The notes under the pieces are model-generated. The model saw nothing but the letters and a program-made list of their open reading frames with translations, was not told where the DNA came from and did no database searches. Positions 1-6,672 of a stretch of DNA of 9,165 bases are shown here, piece after piece. This DNA comes from Deltaproteobacteria bacterium (GTDB lineage: Bacteria > Myxococcota > XYA12-FULL-58-9 > JAUUZB01): positions 1 through 9,165 of the forward strand of contig JAUUZB010000081.1 of the NCBI GenBank assembly GCA_030590185.1, in the 5' to 3' direction. The first letter of the stretch is position 1. Each line of letters starts with the position of its first letter. The position numbers and the translations under genes are program-made.

Positions 1-165
1 GGCCATGCCCTTGACCGAGTGGACGTGGCGGAAGAGCTCGTCTACCTACTCCTCGATCCGCGTAGCGTCGTCGGTCTTCTCGATCTCGACCAACAGTTGG
101 CTGGTCGACTCCAGGTGCTCCCGGCTCTCGGCGACGAATAGCGACCTGTACTTGCTGACATCCAT
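1..165 (-). pseudogene. cheA: CheA-type histidine kinase, N-terminal Hpt part, interrupted by an in-frame amber codon; partial at left edge
   Basis: The frame opens with ATG at 165-163 (MDVSKYRSLFVAES...), typical of the start of a CheA P1 (Hpt) domain. It meets TAG at 46-48 after 39 codons, then continues as VDELFRHVHSVKGMA to the window edge. HSVKG is the Hpt phosphorylation motif; the predicted phospho-acceptor His is codon 49 (nt 21-19). Similarity to Hpt continues smoothly on both sides of the stop, so one base change (CAG or GAG to TAG) explains it better than a frameshift. CheA autophosphorylates on this His and passes the phosphate to CheY, so truncation here would abolish signalling. 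The start lies 18 nt after the cheY stop in the same reading frame, and I see no strong Shine-Dalgarno. It could be a true pseudogene, a base error in the assembly, or a readthrough site; the window cannot decide. The kinase domains lie outside the window. Confidence 0.75.
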
Positions 166-183
166 CGGCCCGTGGCTCGGAGC

Positions 184-573
184 CTAGGCCTCGCGGCGTT
201 CGCCGCTGAGGGCCTTTTTGACCACCCGTTGTACGTCTTCCGGGTTGAAGGGCTTGACGATGAAGTCGGCGGCGCCGGCGTCGATCGCCTCGAGGACCAG
301 CGACTCCTGGCCGAGGGCGCTGCACATCACGATGGTCGCTTGGCTATCGTGTTCCAGGATCTCCTTGGTCGCCTCGATACCGGACTTGAACGGCATCACG
401 ATGTCCATGGTGACCAGATCCGGGTTGAGCTCCTTGTATTTCTCGACCGCTTCGACGCCATCCTTGGCTTCGCCGATGATCTCAAACTCGTCGGCGGTAA
501 AGATGTCCCGCAACATTCGGCGCATGAAGATTGCGTCGTCGACAATCAAGACGGTGGTGGGGCCTGAACTCAT
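184..573 (-). CDS. cheY: CheY-like single-domain response regulator
   Basis: This 129-residue protein is essentially one receiver domain. The acidic pair is D12/D13 (VLIVDDA), the phospho-acceptor is D57 (VTMDIVMP), the switch Ser is S85 (MCSALGQ), and the conserved Lys is K107 (DFIVKPF). All residues needed for phosphorylation are present, and there is no DNA-binding or enzymatic output domain, so it should act by protein contact as CheY or DifD do. The ATG at 573-571 overlaps the cheW stop (ATGA), and AAGGAG at 586-581 sits 7 nt upstream, supporting this start. The gene ends in TAG at 186-184. It is the third gene of the MCP-cheW-cheY-cheA operon and would normally be phosphorylated by the CheA encoded next, whose frame is interrupted. 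The receiver assignment is firm; the output partner is unknown. Confidence 0.95.
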   Translation of the reverse strand: MSSGPTTVLIVDDAIFMRRMLRDIFTADEFEIIGEAKDGVEAVEKYKELNPDLVTMDIVMPFKSGIEATKEILEHDSQATIVMCSALGQESLVLEAIDAGAADFIVKPFNPEDVQRVVKKALSGERREA

Positions 574-1094
574 AGACTCACTCCTTGTGCTTCGGCGCTG
601 GAGCGCCCGACGGGCGGAAGATCGAAGCAGTCACTCAGCTCCATGAGCAGTGCATCGTGGGAGATAACGTGGACCAGTTGCGGATCCTGGCGCAGCACCC
701 GCTGGATCCCGGGGCCCGGTGGGACATCGGTTTCAGCGAGCCCGGAGGCGGCGACGATTTCGTGGGTGCGGTTGACCTTGAGGCCCACGCCGCCCGCGGT
801 GCCGGCGCGCCGGCGTAGGATCACCACCTGGTTGGCGGGCTGAGGTTGAGGCGCGAGCCCCAACAACGGCGCGGGATCGACGATGGTCACGATCCGGCCG
901 TGGTGGTTGAGCACCCCTTCGACGACCGCGGGCGCCAGCGGCACGGGCGTCACCACGGTGGCCTCCATGACCTGCAGGATGTGGGTGACCGCCAACGCGA
1001 AGATGCCGGGCGCCGGGACCGGACGGTCGGTCAGATCCCCGCCCTCGTCGAGGGGGGGCTGCGCGATATCGAACAGGAGGAGCGGCGCGTTCAT
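570..1094 (-). CDS. cheW: CheW-like coupling protein
   Basis: A 174-residue cytoplasmic protein with a CheW-type beta-barrel pattern. The clearest stretch is residues 59-80, [20 protein letters not shown] and following, which corresponds to the family core G-V-(I/L)-N-x-R-G-(K/R)-x-(V/I)-P-V-(V/I)-D-L. The preceding [15 protein letters not shown] (31-45) fits the first strands, where the protein reads its own function and binding loop. CheW links chemoreceptors to CheA in signalling arrays. The usual Arg of the NLRG motif is His here (NHHG, residues 63-66), and the N-terminus carries a Pro/Asp-rich stretch of about 15 residues (12-29). The ATG overlaps the stop of the MCP gene (ATGA at 1094-1091). 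A good GGGGAGG at 1109-1103, within the end of the MCP gene, sets the start. The C-terminal extension after about residue 160 looks unstructured. Confidence 0.9.
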   Translation of the reverse strand: MNAPLLLFDIAQPPLDEGGDLTDRPVPAPGIFALAVTHILQVMEATVVTPVPLAPAVVEGVLNHHGRIVTIVDPAPLLGLAPQPQPANQVVILRRRAGTAGGVGLKVNRTHEIVAASGLAETDVPPGPGIQRVLRQDPQLVHVISHDALLMELSDCFDLPPVGRSSAEAQGVSL

Positions 1095-2380
1095 GGCCCT
1101 AGCCTCCCCGCGCCGCGCTCCGAGCCCAGCTGGAAGTTGCTGACCACCTTCTCGAGCTCCTGGGAGAGATCGTGGAGCTCCGTGGTGCCGGTGGTCATCG
1201 AGGCCATCACCTCCGCTTGACGCTCGATGGCGCCGCTCACCTGCACGGTGCTCGCGTCGTTCGACTTTGCCACCCCGGAGATGTCGGCGATGGCGGTGAC
1301 CATCGCCTGGGCCCCCTCGAGCTGCTCCTTGGTGATGCGGCTGATCTCGCTGACCATCTCGGCGCCGTTCTGGGCGGTGACCGTGATGTTCTCGAGGGAC
1401 TGGATGATCGAGTTCATGTCCTTGCGGCCCTCGGTCAGCTCCTCGGTCGACTCGCGCATGGAGACGATGGCACCCTCCGACTCGAGCATGCTCTCGTGGA
1501 TCAGCAATGAGATTTGGTCGGCGCTCTTCTGGCTGTTCTCGGCGAGCTTGCGGATCTCGTCGGCGACCACCGCGAAACCGCGGCCATACTCGCCGGCCCG
1601 GGCCGCCTCGATGGTGGCGTTGAGGGCCAAGAGATTCGTCTGTTGCGAGAGCTTGGTGATCACCTCGACGATTTGACCGATCTCTTTGGATTTTTCCCCG
1701 AAGCGGAACAGTCGCTCCCCCGCGTCCTCGATCTTTTCGAAGACCTGACGCAGTTTGTCGAAGGTCGCCTTGCCGACCTCACCGCCGGAGTTGGCGGCGG
1801 CGGCGGTCTTCTCCGAGGCGACCGTGGCGTCGTCGGCGGCTCGGGCGGTGCGCTCGATGCCGTTGGCGATCTCGGTGATCAGGCGGCTGGCTTGCTCCAC
1901 GAGCTGGGTTTGGAGCTCGGCGCCGCGGGCGATTTCATTGATCGAGCCGGCCACGTCGTGGCTGGAGGTGCTCACTCCCTCCGCGTTGTTGGAGAGATCC
2001 GCAGAGCTCTCGGCCACCGCCCGGGCGGTATTTTGAATGTGGGAGACGAGATCGCGCAGGTTGCCGAGCATGTTGTTGATGGCGTCGGCGAGGGCGTCGA
2101 CCTCGTCCCGCAACAGAGCAGGGCGCCCGAAGCGCGCCCCCTCGGAGAGGTCGCCGCGTGATACTCGGGTGGCAAAGGCGGAGAGCATACGGATGTGGCG
2201 CGACAGGGCGTTAGCGAGTCCTATGCCAAACAAGATCAATATCAATGCCCAGACGACCGTCAGGGGGATGACCCACTGGGAGTCACCGAGCAGCTCGTAG
2301 CCGACAACCGGTGCGGCGGCGCTCAAGATAGAGACCGACGCAAATCCAGCTGCGATCTTCCATCTCAGGACGGCATTCAC
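1091..2380 (-). CDS. Methyl-accepting chemotaxis protein with no periplasmic sensor domain (DifA-like)
   Basis: A 429-residue chemoreceptor. Two hydrophobic segments at about 9-30 and 36-58 are separated by only about 5 residues (LGDSQ), so there is no periplasmic ligand-binding domain. A HAMP-like linker follows (about 59-112, with RGDLSE and [14 protein letters not shown]), then a long coiled-coil signalling domain to about 415. The hairpin tip that contacts CheA and CheW is the highly conserved [17 protein letters not shown] (248-264), followed by [16 protein letters not shown] (266-281). There is no C-terminal NWETF-type tether for methylation enzymes. The start is GTG at 2380-2378: an in-frame TAA lies 10 codons upstream, and this start gives a basic N-terminus before the first membrane helix, although no clear Shine-Dalgarno precedes it. 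It is the first gene of the minus-strand chemosensory operon. A two-helix receptor with a minimal periplasmic loop resembles DifA of Myxococcus, which acts in exopolysaccharide control; that role is an inference here. Confidence 0.93.
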   Translation of the reverse strand: MNAVLRWKIAAGFASVSILSAAAPVVGYELLGDSQWVIPLTVVWALILILFGIGLANALSRHIRMLSAFATRVSRGDLSEGARFGRPALLRDEVDALADAINNMLGNLRDLVSHIQNTARAVAESSADLSNNAEGVSTSSHDVAGSINEIARGAELQTQLVEQASRLITEIANGIERTARAADDATVASEKTAAAANSGGEVGKATFDKLRQVFEKIEDAGERLFRFGEKSKEIGQIVEVITKLSQQTNLLALNATIEAARAGEYGRGFAVVADEIRKLAENSQKSADQISLLIHESMLESEGAIVSMRESTEELTEGRKDMNSIIQSLENITVTAQNGAEMVSEISRITKEQLEGAQAMVTAIADISGVAKSNDASTVQVSGAIERQAEVMASMTTGTTELHDLSQELEKVVSNFQLGSERGAGRLGP

Positions 2381-2428
2381 GAGAGAAAAAGTCGCAGTTC
2401 TCGGAGGTTAGGTCAAACATTTACGCAC

Positions 2429-2441
2429 CCCGGCCGCCGGG
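2429..2441. repeat. 13-bp GC palindrome
   Basis: CCCGGC and GCCGGG flank a single central C, a perfect inverted repeat about 50 bp upstream of the MCP start. In DNA this rich in G and C, such a palindrome can arise by chance. It could also be an operator or a small hairpin. Confidence 0.35.
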
Positions 2442-2468
2442 CGCCCGACTCCTGGCGGGCTCGCTCCT

Positions 2469-2479
2469 CCTTAATAAGG
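2469..2479. promoter_or_regulatory. AT-rich 11-bp palindrome, possible operator
   Basis: CCTTA and TAAGG flank a central A, a perfect inverted repeat. Its AT-rich core stands out in the GC-rich divergent region, about 90 bp upstream of the MCP start and 130 bp upstream of the first lipoprotein gene. A dimeric regulator could bind here, but only one copy is seen and no known consensus is matched. Confidence 0.3.
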
Positions 2480-2596
2480 CCGTGGTGCGGATCTCGCCCA
2501 ACCGGGAGCAACGGGGAGCGCCCGGGGGCCGATAATTCCAGCGGATCGGTGTGCAATCTGCTAGAAAATACCCACTCTAAGGGTTCGCGCCGGGAC

Positions 2597-2600
2597 AGGA
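2597..2600 (+). promoter_or_regulatory. Ribosome binding site of the first lipoprotein gene
   Basis: AGGA ends 9 nt before the ATG at 2610. A GTG at 2607 is directly adjacent and in frame and would add one Met; the spacing fits the ATG slightly better, so I chose 2610. Confidence 0.5.
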
Positions 2601-2609
2601 CGAAGTGTG

Positions 2610-4529
2610 ATGAATGTGAGAAAGTTTGGGACCCTCCTCGTCGCCGCTGGCACGCTGGTGGCGGGGGCGGGCTGCCAGAACGACACCCTCGTCGAGCAGT
2701 ATGCCCGTTTCACCCTCACGGCGCTGCCGACCTCCAGCCAACGCAGCCTGGCGGATCCGGTGGGCATCGACTGCGGCAAAGTTCCCATGTTCGGCTCCAC
2801 CATCGCCCGCTTCGAGCTCGAGAACATCAGCTCGAGCCTGGTCGAGATCAATGGGGTCAGCGTCCGCGATGCGGTCAACGGCGACTTCGCCGCAGTCCTC
2901 GAGATCGACAACCAAACGGTCAGCCTGCCCGCCGAGCTCGACACCATCGGCACGGATGGGGCCATCGCGTATCTCGAGGTCACCTATGCCCCCCAGGGCA
3001 ATGACGGCGCCCTCGGTTCCGCGATCATCGAGCTCGAGACGAACTCCGGCGAGACCCACGATCTGGTCGTCGAGGTCGCCATCCGCGGGGAGGCCTGGTT
3101 CGTGGGCGAGCCCAACCTCGAGCTGCAATACGCCGGGGAAACTTACGCCTTTCCCGCGGACTGCACCTTTGCCACCGGCTCCGAGGTCTGCCAGCTCCCG
3201 ACCCTGGCCTTTGGCAACGTCTCCCTCGACTCCAGCGCCACCACCGGCGTCACCCTGCGCAACGTACCCGAGGCCGGCACCTGCCGGCTGCCCACCCTGC
3301 CGGACGGCTCGGCGGATTGCACCGTGACCTGCGCCGTCACCTTCGACCGCGACCCGGACTACCTCGACCTCGGGATCGGCTTTTTGCCGGTGGACGCGGG
3401 CTTTGGCATCAGCGGCAGCTCCACGGTGCCCTTCGTGCTCGCGCCGCGCGCCGCCGACTGTCCCAACGATCCGGGGCAGAGCATGATCCGCGGCGAGCTC
3501 GAGCTGGTGCTGCGCTACGACGCCGCCGACACCGCTGGCGACAGCGTCGCCACCCTGGTCCTCGAGTCGAACGACCCGGGCGCGCCATTGATCGAGATCC
3601 CGCTGAGCGCCAGCGCCAAGGAGGCGCCGGTGGCGGTGGCGGGGCTGCGGCTGTGCGACGCCGATAACCCGCCGCCGGACTGCACCGCCGGCCCCGACGA
3701 GATCGAGCCCCTGCAGCGGGTCTACTTTGACGGCCGCGACAGCTATGACCCCTCCGGGGGCACCATCGAGAGCTACCGCTGGGAGATCATCCAGTACCCG
3801 GACGGCGCCAACCCGGCCTCGGGCATCTACGCGCCGGTCGGGGCGGGCACGTCCCTGTATACGATCTACGTCCCCCTGGCTGGCGATTACGTCGTGCGCC
3901 TGCACGTCACCAATTCCGAGGGGGTAGAGAGCGGCATCGGCGTCACCTCCGACGTGCCCTTCACCGCCATCCCGTCGAGCCGCCTGCACCTCCAGCTGGT
4001 CTGGGATCATCCAGAGAACGACCAGGATTTGCACCTGGTGCAGGTCAACGACGCCGGCGAGGGCCTGGTTTACCAGGACCAAAAGGACTGCTTCTGGCGC
4101 AACTGCAAGCCGGAGTGCATCCCGGATCCGGACTGCGAGTCGCCTTGGTGGTTCCCCGCCTACGAGGTCCAGCAGGAGGCCAACCCACGGCTCGACCGGG
4201 ATGACACCCATGGGCTAGGGCCGGAGAACATCAACGTCGATCGGCCCCTGCCCGGCCGGTATCAGGTCTACGCCCACTACTATGGCCTGACCAGCCTCAT
4301 CGATGACGTGACCCAGGTGACGGTGCGCATCTACATCGACGGCGGCCTGCGCCAGGAGTTTCGGGAGCAGCTCTACCGCAACGAAGTCTGGGCGGTGGCG
4401 GAGATTGTCTGGAACGACGACGACACCGCGGTGATCATCAGCCCGGATCCGGAGCTCGACCCGATTCAGGTGCTGTTCCCGCTCCCCCCGGCCGACGAGG
4501 GTTGGACCTTCGACCCCTCGCCGTTTTGA
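2610..4529 (+). CDS. Predicted secreted lipoprotein with Ig-like, PKD-like and C-terminal DUF2135/YfaP-like domains (paralog 1)
   Basis: A 639-residue protein. Residues 1-21 form a signal peptide with Lys/Arg at 3-5, a hydrophobic core and a loose lipobox ending AGAGC (Cys22). Residues about 50-162 look like an Ig-like choice-of-anchor/ASH domain (DCGKVPMFGSTIARFELENIS, then YLEVTYAP). Residues about 196-337 form a second, divergent copy ending VLESNDPGAPLIEIPLSA, with several Cys (185, 194, 225, 237, 241, 284). Residues about 339-442 are PKD-like (VYFDGRDSYDPSGG, YRWEI, AGDYVVRLHV). The C-terminal domain (about 458-600) carries LHLQLVWDHPENDQDLHL, LDRDDTHGLGPENI and YQVYAHYYG, a pattern I associate with DUF2135/YfaP-type beta domains of myxobacterial surface proteins. 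A Cys-containing insert (494-509) lies inside this domain. No catalytic residues are recognisable. It is followed 87 bp later by a paralog of nearly identical length. An envelope structural or adhesive role is a guess from the domain types. Confidence 0.88.
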   Translation: MNVRKFGTLLVAAGTLVAGAGCQNDTLVEQYARFTLTALPTSSQRSLADPVGIDCGKVPMFGSTIARFELENISSSLVEINGVSVRDAVNGDFAAVLEIDNQTVSLPAELDTIGTDGAIAYLEVTYAPQGNDGALGSAIIELETNSGETHDLVVEVAIRGEAWFVGEPNLELQYAGETYAFPADCTFATGSEVCQLPTLAFGNVSLDSSATTGVTLRNVPEAGTCRLPTLPDGSADCTVTCAVTFDRDPDYLDLGIGFLPVDAGFGISGSSTVPFVLAPRAADCPNDPGQSMIRGELELVLRYDAADTAGDSVATLVLESNDPGAPLIEIPLSASAKEAPVAVAGLRLCDADNPPPDCTAGPDEIEPLQRVYFDGRDSYDPSGGTIESYRWEIIQYPDGANPASGIYAPVGAGTSLYTIYVPLAGDYVVRLHVTNSEGVESGIGVTSDVPFTAIPSSRLHLQLVWDHPENDQDLHLVQVNDAGEGLVYQDQKDCFWRNCKPECIPDPDCESPWWFPAYEVQQEANPRLDRDDTHGLGPENINVDRPLPGRYQVYAHYYGLTSLIDDVTQVTVRIYIDGGLRQEFREQLYRNEVWAVAEIVWNDDDTAVIISPDPELDPIQVLFPLPPADEGWTFDPSPF

Positions 4530-4616
4530 GCCAGATCGGGCCAGGGTTGCCACCTCGACCCCGATCCCCTACACTTCCGTGAATTTTTTAGCGAGTGTCG
4601 GTGGAGGACGCAGCCG
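4530..4616 (+). other. Short intergenic gap with a weak hairpin and the RBS of paralog 2
   Basis: GATCGGG (4534-4540) can pair with CCCGATC (4560-4566) across a 19-nt loop. A run of six T lies 17 nt further on (4584-4589), too far for a standard intrinsic terminator. GGAGGA at 4603-4608, 8 nt before the next ATG, is a strong Shine-Dalgarno. The gap may carry an attenuator or a promoter in its AT-richer part (about 4569-4592), or the two lipoprotein genes may simply be cotranscribed. Confidence 0.35.
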
Positions 4617-6539
4617 ATGAGAAGAAATATAGTTGTTTTGGCTGGCCTGCCGGCCCTATTCCTCGCCGGTTGCGCCGAGGATATCTGGACCCGGAACGAG
4701 CCCCTCCTGGTCGTCGAGGGCTACCTCGCGGCCGGCGACCCGGCGTACGAGGAGACCCGCGTCGATACGGTGGATGGCAAGGACGTCGCCGTCATCAACC
4801 TGGGTCGGGTGCCCTTCTACAGATCCCGCACCGCGACCTTCTCCCTGCTCAACGACGCCACCGTGGAGTTGGTAGTCGATAGCATCAACTTCACGGCCAA
4901 CGTCAGCGGCGAGGACTGGGTCGGGCCCGAGTTCGTCCAGGAGCCCGAGGATCCCACCCAATGGTCGATCCCGGCCCTCGAGACGCGGATGCTCAAGCTC
5001 ACCTATTCCCCCGAGAAGGAGGGGCAAGCCTCCGCCGAGCTGCTGATCACCTCCAACGCCGGCAATGGCGCCGAGCGTTTCGTGATCGTCGAGGCGGAGG
5101 GGTATTTTGAGGGTGGCGCCCCCGACATCGACGTGCGGCTCTTTGACGACGACCCGGTCTCTCCCTCCGGCCCGCTGGCCGGGGATTGCGACGCCCTGCT
5201 CGACGACGGCATCGATGACAACGATGACGGGGTGGTGGACGGCTGCCTGGTCAACACCCCCCTCGACCTCGGCGCCGTTGGCCTGGGCTCCAGCGTCACC
5301 AACCGGCTCTACATCCGCAACGCCTCCGACTGCCCGCCCTATCCGGGGGCGCCCGACTGCGGCACCTGCGTGCTCACCCTCGACCAGGACCCGTCCCGTC
5401 AAAACCTGGGCGTTGGCTTCAAGGCCGGCACCAACGTCGACGGCTATTTCACCTTCCAGGGCTCCACCACCACCCCCGCGCATCTGCCCCAGTCCGACGA
5501 TACCTGTGACCGGCCGAGCTCCGTGCCCTTGGTGATCAACTTCAACGCCCCCACCGTGTCCGGTACCTACACCGCCACCGTGGTGCTCGAGTCGAACGAC
5601 CCGTTCGCACCGCTGGTCGAGATCCCGGTGCGGGCCACGGCCGTCAACGCGCCCATCGCCATCGCCGACTTCCGCGCCTTTGACCCGAACAACGTGACCG
5701 CGCCTTACACCGAAGCGAACGACATCGATCCCCTCGACCGGGTCTACTTCGACGGGCGCGCCAAGGGCACCCCCACCTCCACCCACGACACCCGCGACCC
5801 GGCCGACGTGGATCTGATCACCGACTACATCTGGGAAGTGGTCGAGTACCCGCCCGACGCCGCCCTCGCCGACCTCGACTTCCAGGGCCAGGGCACCGGC
5901 CTGTTCAGCATGATCGCGATCATGGCCGGCTATTACGAGGTGCGCCTGACGGTCCGCAACACCGACGACATGGAGAGCCTCGACACGCCGCAGGCGCGGG
6001 TCGCCTTTGAGGTCATTCCGTCGGAGCGGCTGCACATTCAGCTCATCTGGGACAATCCGAGCAACGATCAGGATCTGCACCTGACGAATTTGGTGGTCGA
6101 CGACCGGGTCTGCAACGAGCCCTGGGACTGCTACTACTCGAACAAGACTCCCATCTGGTTCAGCGGCTACCCGGCCAGCGAGGGTCCGAACCCGGGCCTC
6201 GATCGCGACGACACCCAGGGCCTCGGGCCGGAGAACATCCAAATCGAGGATCCCCTACCGGGCGTCTACCGCGTCTACGTGCACTACTACGGTGGCTTCA
6301 ACGCCGCAGGCCAATCGGGCACCCTCAACACGGTCCGCATTTGGCTCAACAGCGTGATGGTGGCCGACTGGAGCCGCACCCTGTCGGTGGCGGATGACGT
6401 CTGGGCGGTGGCCGACATCACCTGGTACGCCAACGGCACCGGGTCGGTGACGCCCTACCCGAGCGATGCCTCGGGTCAGATCGGCGCCATCGAGTACATG
6501 CCGTCCTGCAGCCCGCCGGAGGGGTGGACCTTCCCCTAG
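4617..6539 (+). CDS. Predicted secreted lipoprotein, tandem paralog with an added calcium-binding-like motif (paralog 2)
   Basis: A 640-residue protein. The signal peptide has RR at 2-3, a short hydrophobic core and a classic lipobox LAGC (Cys19). Residues about 55-163 form an Ig-like choice-of-anchor segment (VINLGRVPFYRSRTATFSL, then MLKLTYSP). Residues about 191-210 hold an Asp-rich motif (DDGIDDNDDGVVDGC) like the calcium-binding DGxDNDxDGxxD motifs of thrombospondin type 3 or MopE-type proteins. A second Ig-like segment (about 214-342) ends VLESNDPFAPLVEIPVRA. A PKD-like domain (about 345-455) has VYFDGRAKG and YYEVRLTVRN. The C-terminal domain (about 471-602) has RLHIQLIWDNPSNDQDLHL, LDRDDTQGLGPENI and YRVYVHYYG. 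Order, length and motifs match the gene upstream, so I read the pair as an old tandem duplication. The Asp-rich motif is absent from paralog 1. The gene ends in TAG. Its function is unknown; outer-membrane or surface location is inferred from the lipobox with Ala, not Asp, after the Cys. Confidence 0.9.
   Translation: MRRNIVVLAGLPALFLAGCAEDIWTRNEPLLVVEGYLAAGDPAYEETRVDTVDGKDVAVINLGRVPFYRSRTATFSLLNDATVELVVDSINFTANVSGEDWVGPEFVQEPEDPTQWSIPALETRMLKLTYSPEKEGQASAELLITSNAGNGAERFVIVEAEGYFEGGAPDIDVRLFDDDPVSPSGPLAGDCDALLDDGIDDNDDGVVDGCLVNTPLDLGAVGLGSSVTNRLYIRNASDCPPYPGAPDCGTCVLTLDQDPSRQNLGVGFKAGTNVDGYFTFQGSTTTPAHLPQSDDTCDRPSSVPLVINFNAPTVSGTYTATVVLESNDPFAPLVEIPVRATAVNAPIAIADFRAFDPNNVTAPYTEANDIDPLDRVYFDGRAKGTPTSTHDTRDPADVDLITDYIWEVVEYPPDAALADLDFQGQGTGLFSMIAIMAGYYEVRLTVRNTDDMESLDTPQARVAFEVIPSERLHIQLIWDNPSNDQDLHLTNLVVDDRVCNEPWDCYYSNKTPIWFSGYPASEGPNPGLDRDDTQGLGPENIQIEDPLPGVYRVYVHYYGGFNAAGQSGTLNTVRIWLNSVMVADWSRTLSVADDVWAVADITWYANGTGSVTPYPSDASGQIGAIEYMPSCSPPEGWTFP
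5187..5246 (+). other. Segment encoding an Asp-rich calcium-binding-like motif
   Basis: Codons 191-210 of paralog 2 encode an Asp/Gly-rich loop bounded by Cys191 and Cys210, with DGIDDNDDGVVDGC at its end. The spacing follows the DGxDNDGDGxxDC pattern frequent in myxobacterial secreted proteins and known to bind calcium in thrombospondin type 3 repeats. The bounding Cys could form a disulfide. It sits between the two Ig-like segments, in linker position. Only one copy is present, so stable calcium binding is uncertain. Confidence 0.5.
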
Positions 6540-6672
6540 TCGTGCGCCGCGCGGTTCGGTTGCCGCCCCAGCATTGTCACGCTGCCTTCGTCCTGCGCCG
6601 GGTTGCCCCGACGTTGAGATGAAGGCTGACAGCTGATAGCTCACAGCTGACAGCTCCAATCAGAGGTTTGCC
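6540..6672 (+). other. Intergenic gap upstream of the third lipoprotein gene
   Basis: This 133-bp gap holds the heptamer repeat at 6625-6655 and the ribosome binding site AGAGG (6662-6666, 6 nt before ATG 6673). No hairpin followed by a T-run is seen after the TAG of paralog 2, and no clear promoter is visible, so cotranscription with the upstream genes remains possible. Confidence 0.5.
6625..6655. repeat. Heptanucleotide tandem repeat, unit GCTGAYA, about 4.4 copies
   Basis: The copies read GCTGACA, GCTGATA, GCTCACA and GCTGACA, ending with a partial GCT. Each unit junction creates AGCT, and CAGCTG occurs twice, so the array can also fold as a hairpin. It is intergenic and ends 17 nt before the ATG of the next gene. 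Heptamer arrays of this kind (minus strand TATCAGC/TGTCAGC, which gives false SAVSYQLSA-like peptides) recur in unrelated bacterial genomes as dispersed repeats; I do not know a settled name for the family. Confidence 0.75.

Larger units (their letters stand above)
2381..2609. other. Divergent intergenic region between the chemosensory operon and the lipoprotein genes
   Basis: This 229-bp gap separates the GTG of the minus-strand MCP gene from the ATG of the plus-strand lipoprotein gene, so promoters for both directions are expected here. I see no convincing -35/-10 pair on either strand. AT-richer patches occur at 2411-2425 (minus strand reads TTTGACC) and 2532-2580 (plus strand contains CTAGAAAATA); these are the likeliest promoter areas. 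Two perfect palindromes, listed separately, lie between them. No ORF with coding character, tRNA or terminator is recognisable. Confidence 0.6.

Noticed and set aside
184..186. Genome-wide recoding of UAG as an amino acid, to explain the cheA interruption
   Set aside because: TAG ends cheY and also ends paralog 2 at 6537-6539 at natural protein ends, so UAG works as a stop in this genome; only local readthrough remains possible.
172..567. Plus-strand open frames opposite cheY
   Set aside because: The minus strand encodes a complete receiver with every active-site residue; the plus-strand peptides have no family resemblance.
1514..2161. Plus-strand open frame opposite the MCP gene
   Set aside because: Gly/Leu/Val-rich mirror of conserved MCP coding sequence; the minus-strand reading has the invariant signalling hairpin.
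2577..4211. Long minus-strand open frame opposite paralog 1
   Set aside because: Its product is a low-complexity Val/Gly/Asp/Ala/Arg mix with no domain, mirrored from G/C-rich third positions of the plus-strand gene, which has a lipobox, RBS and recognisable domains.
4534..4589. Intrinsic terminator after paralog 1
   Set aside because: The 7-bp stem has a 19-nt loop and the T-run begins 17 nt after the stem, which does not fit a standard rho-independent terminator; kept only as a weak hairpin within the intergenic entry.
4656..6242. Long minus-strand open frame opposite paralog 2
   Set aside because: Same mirror effect: VEVDPVEGIDVV-like low-complexity peptide, no motifs, no ribosome binding site seen, and it sits over a well-supported plus-strand gene.
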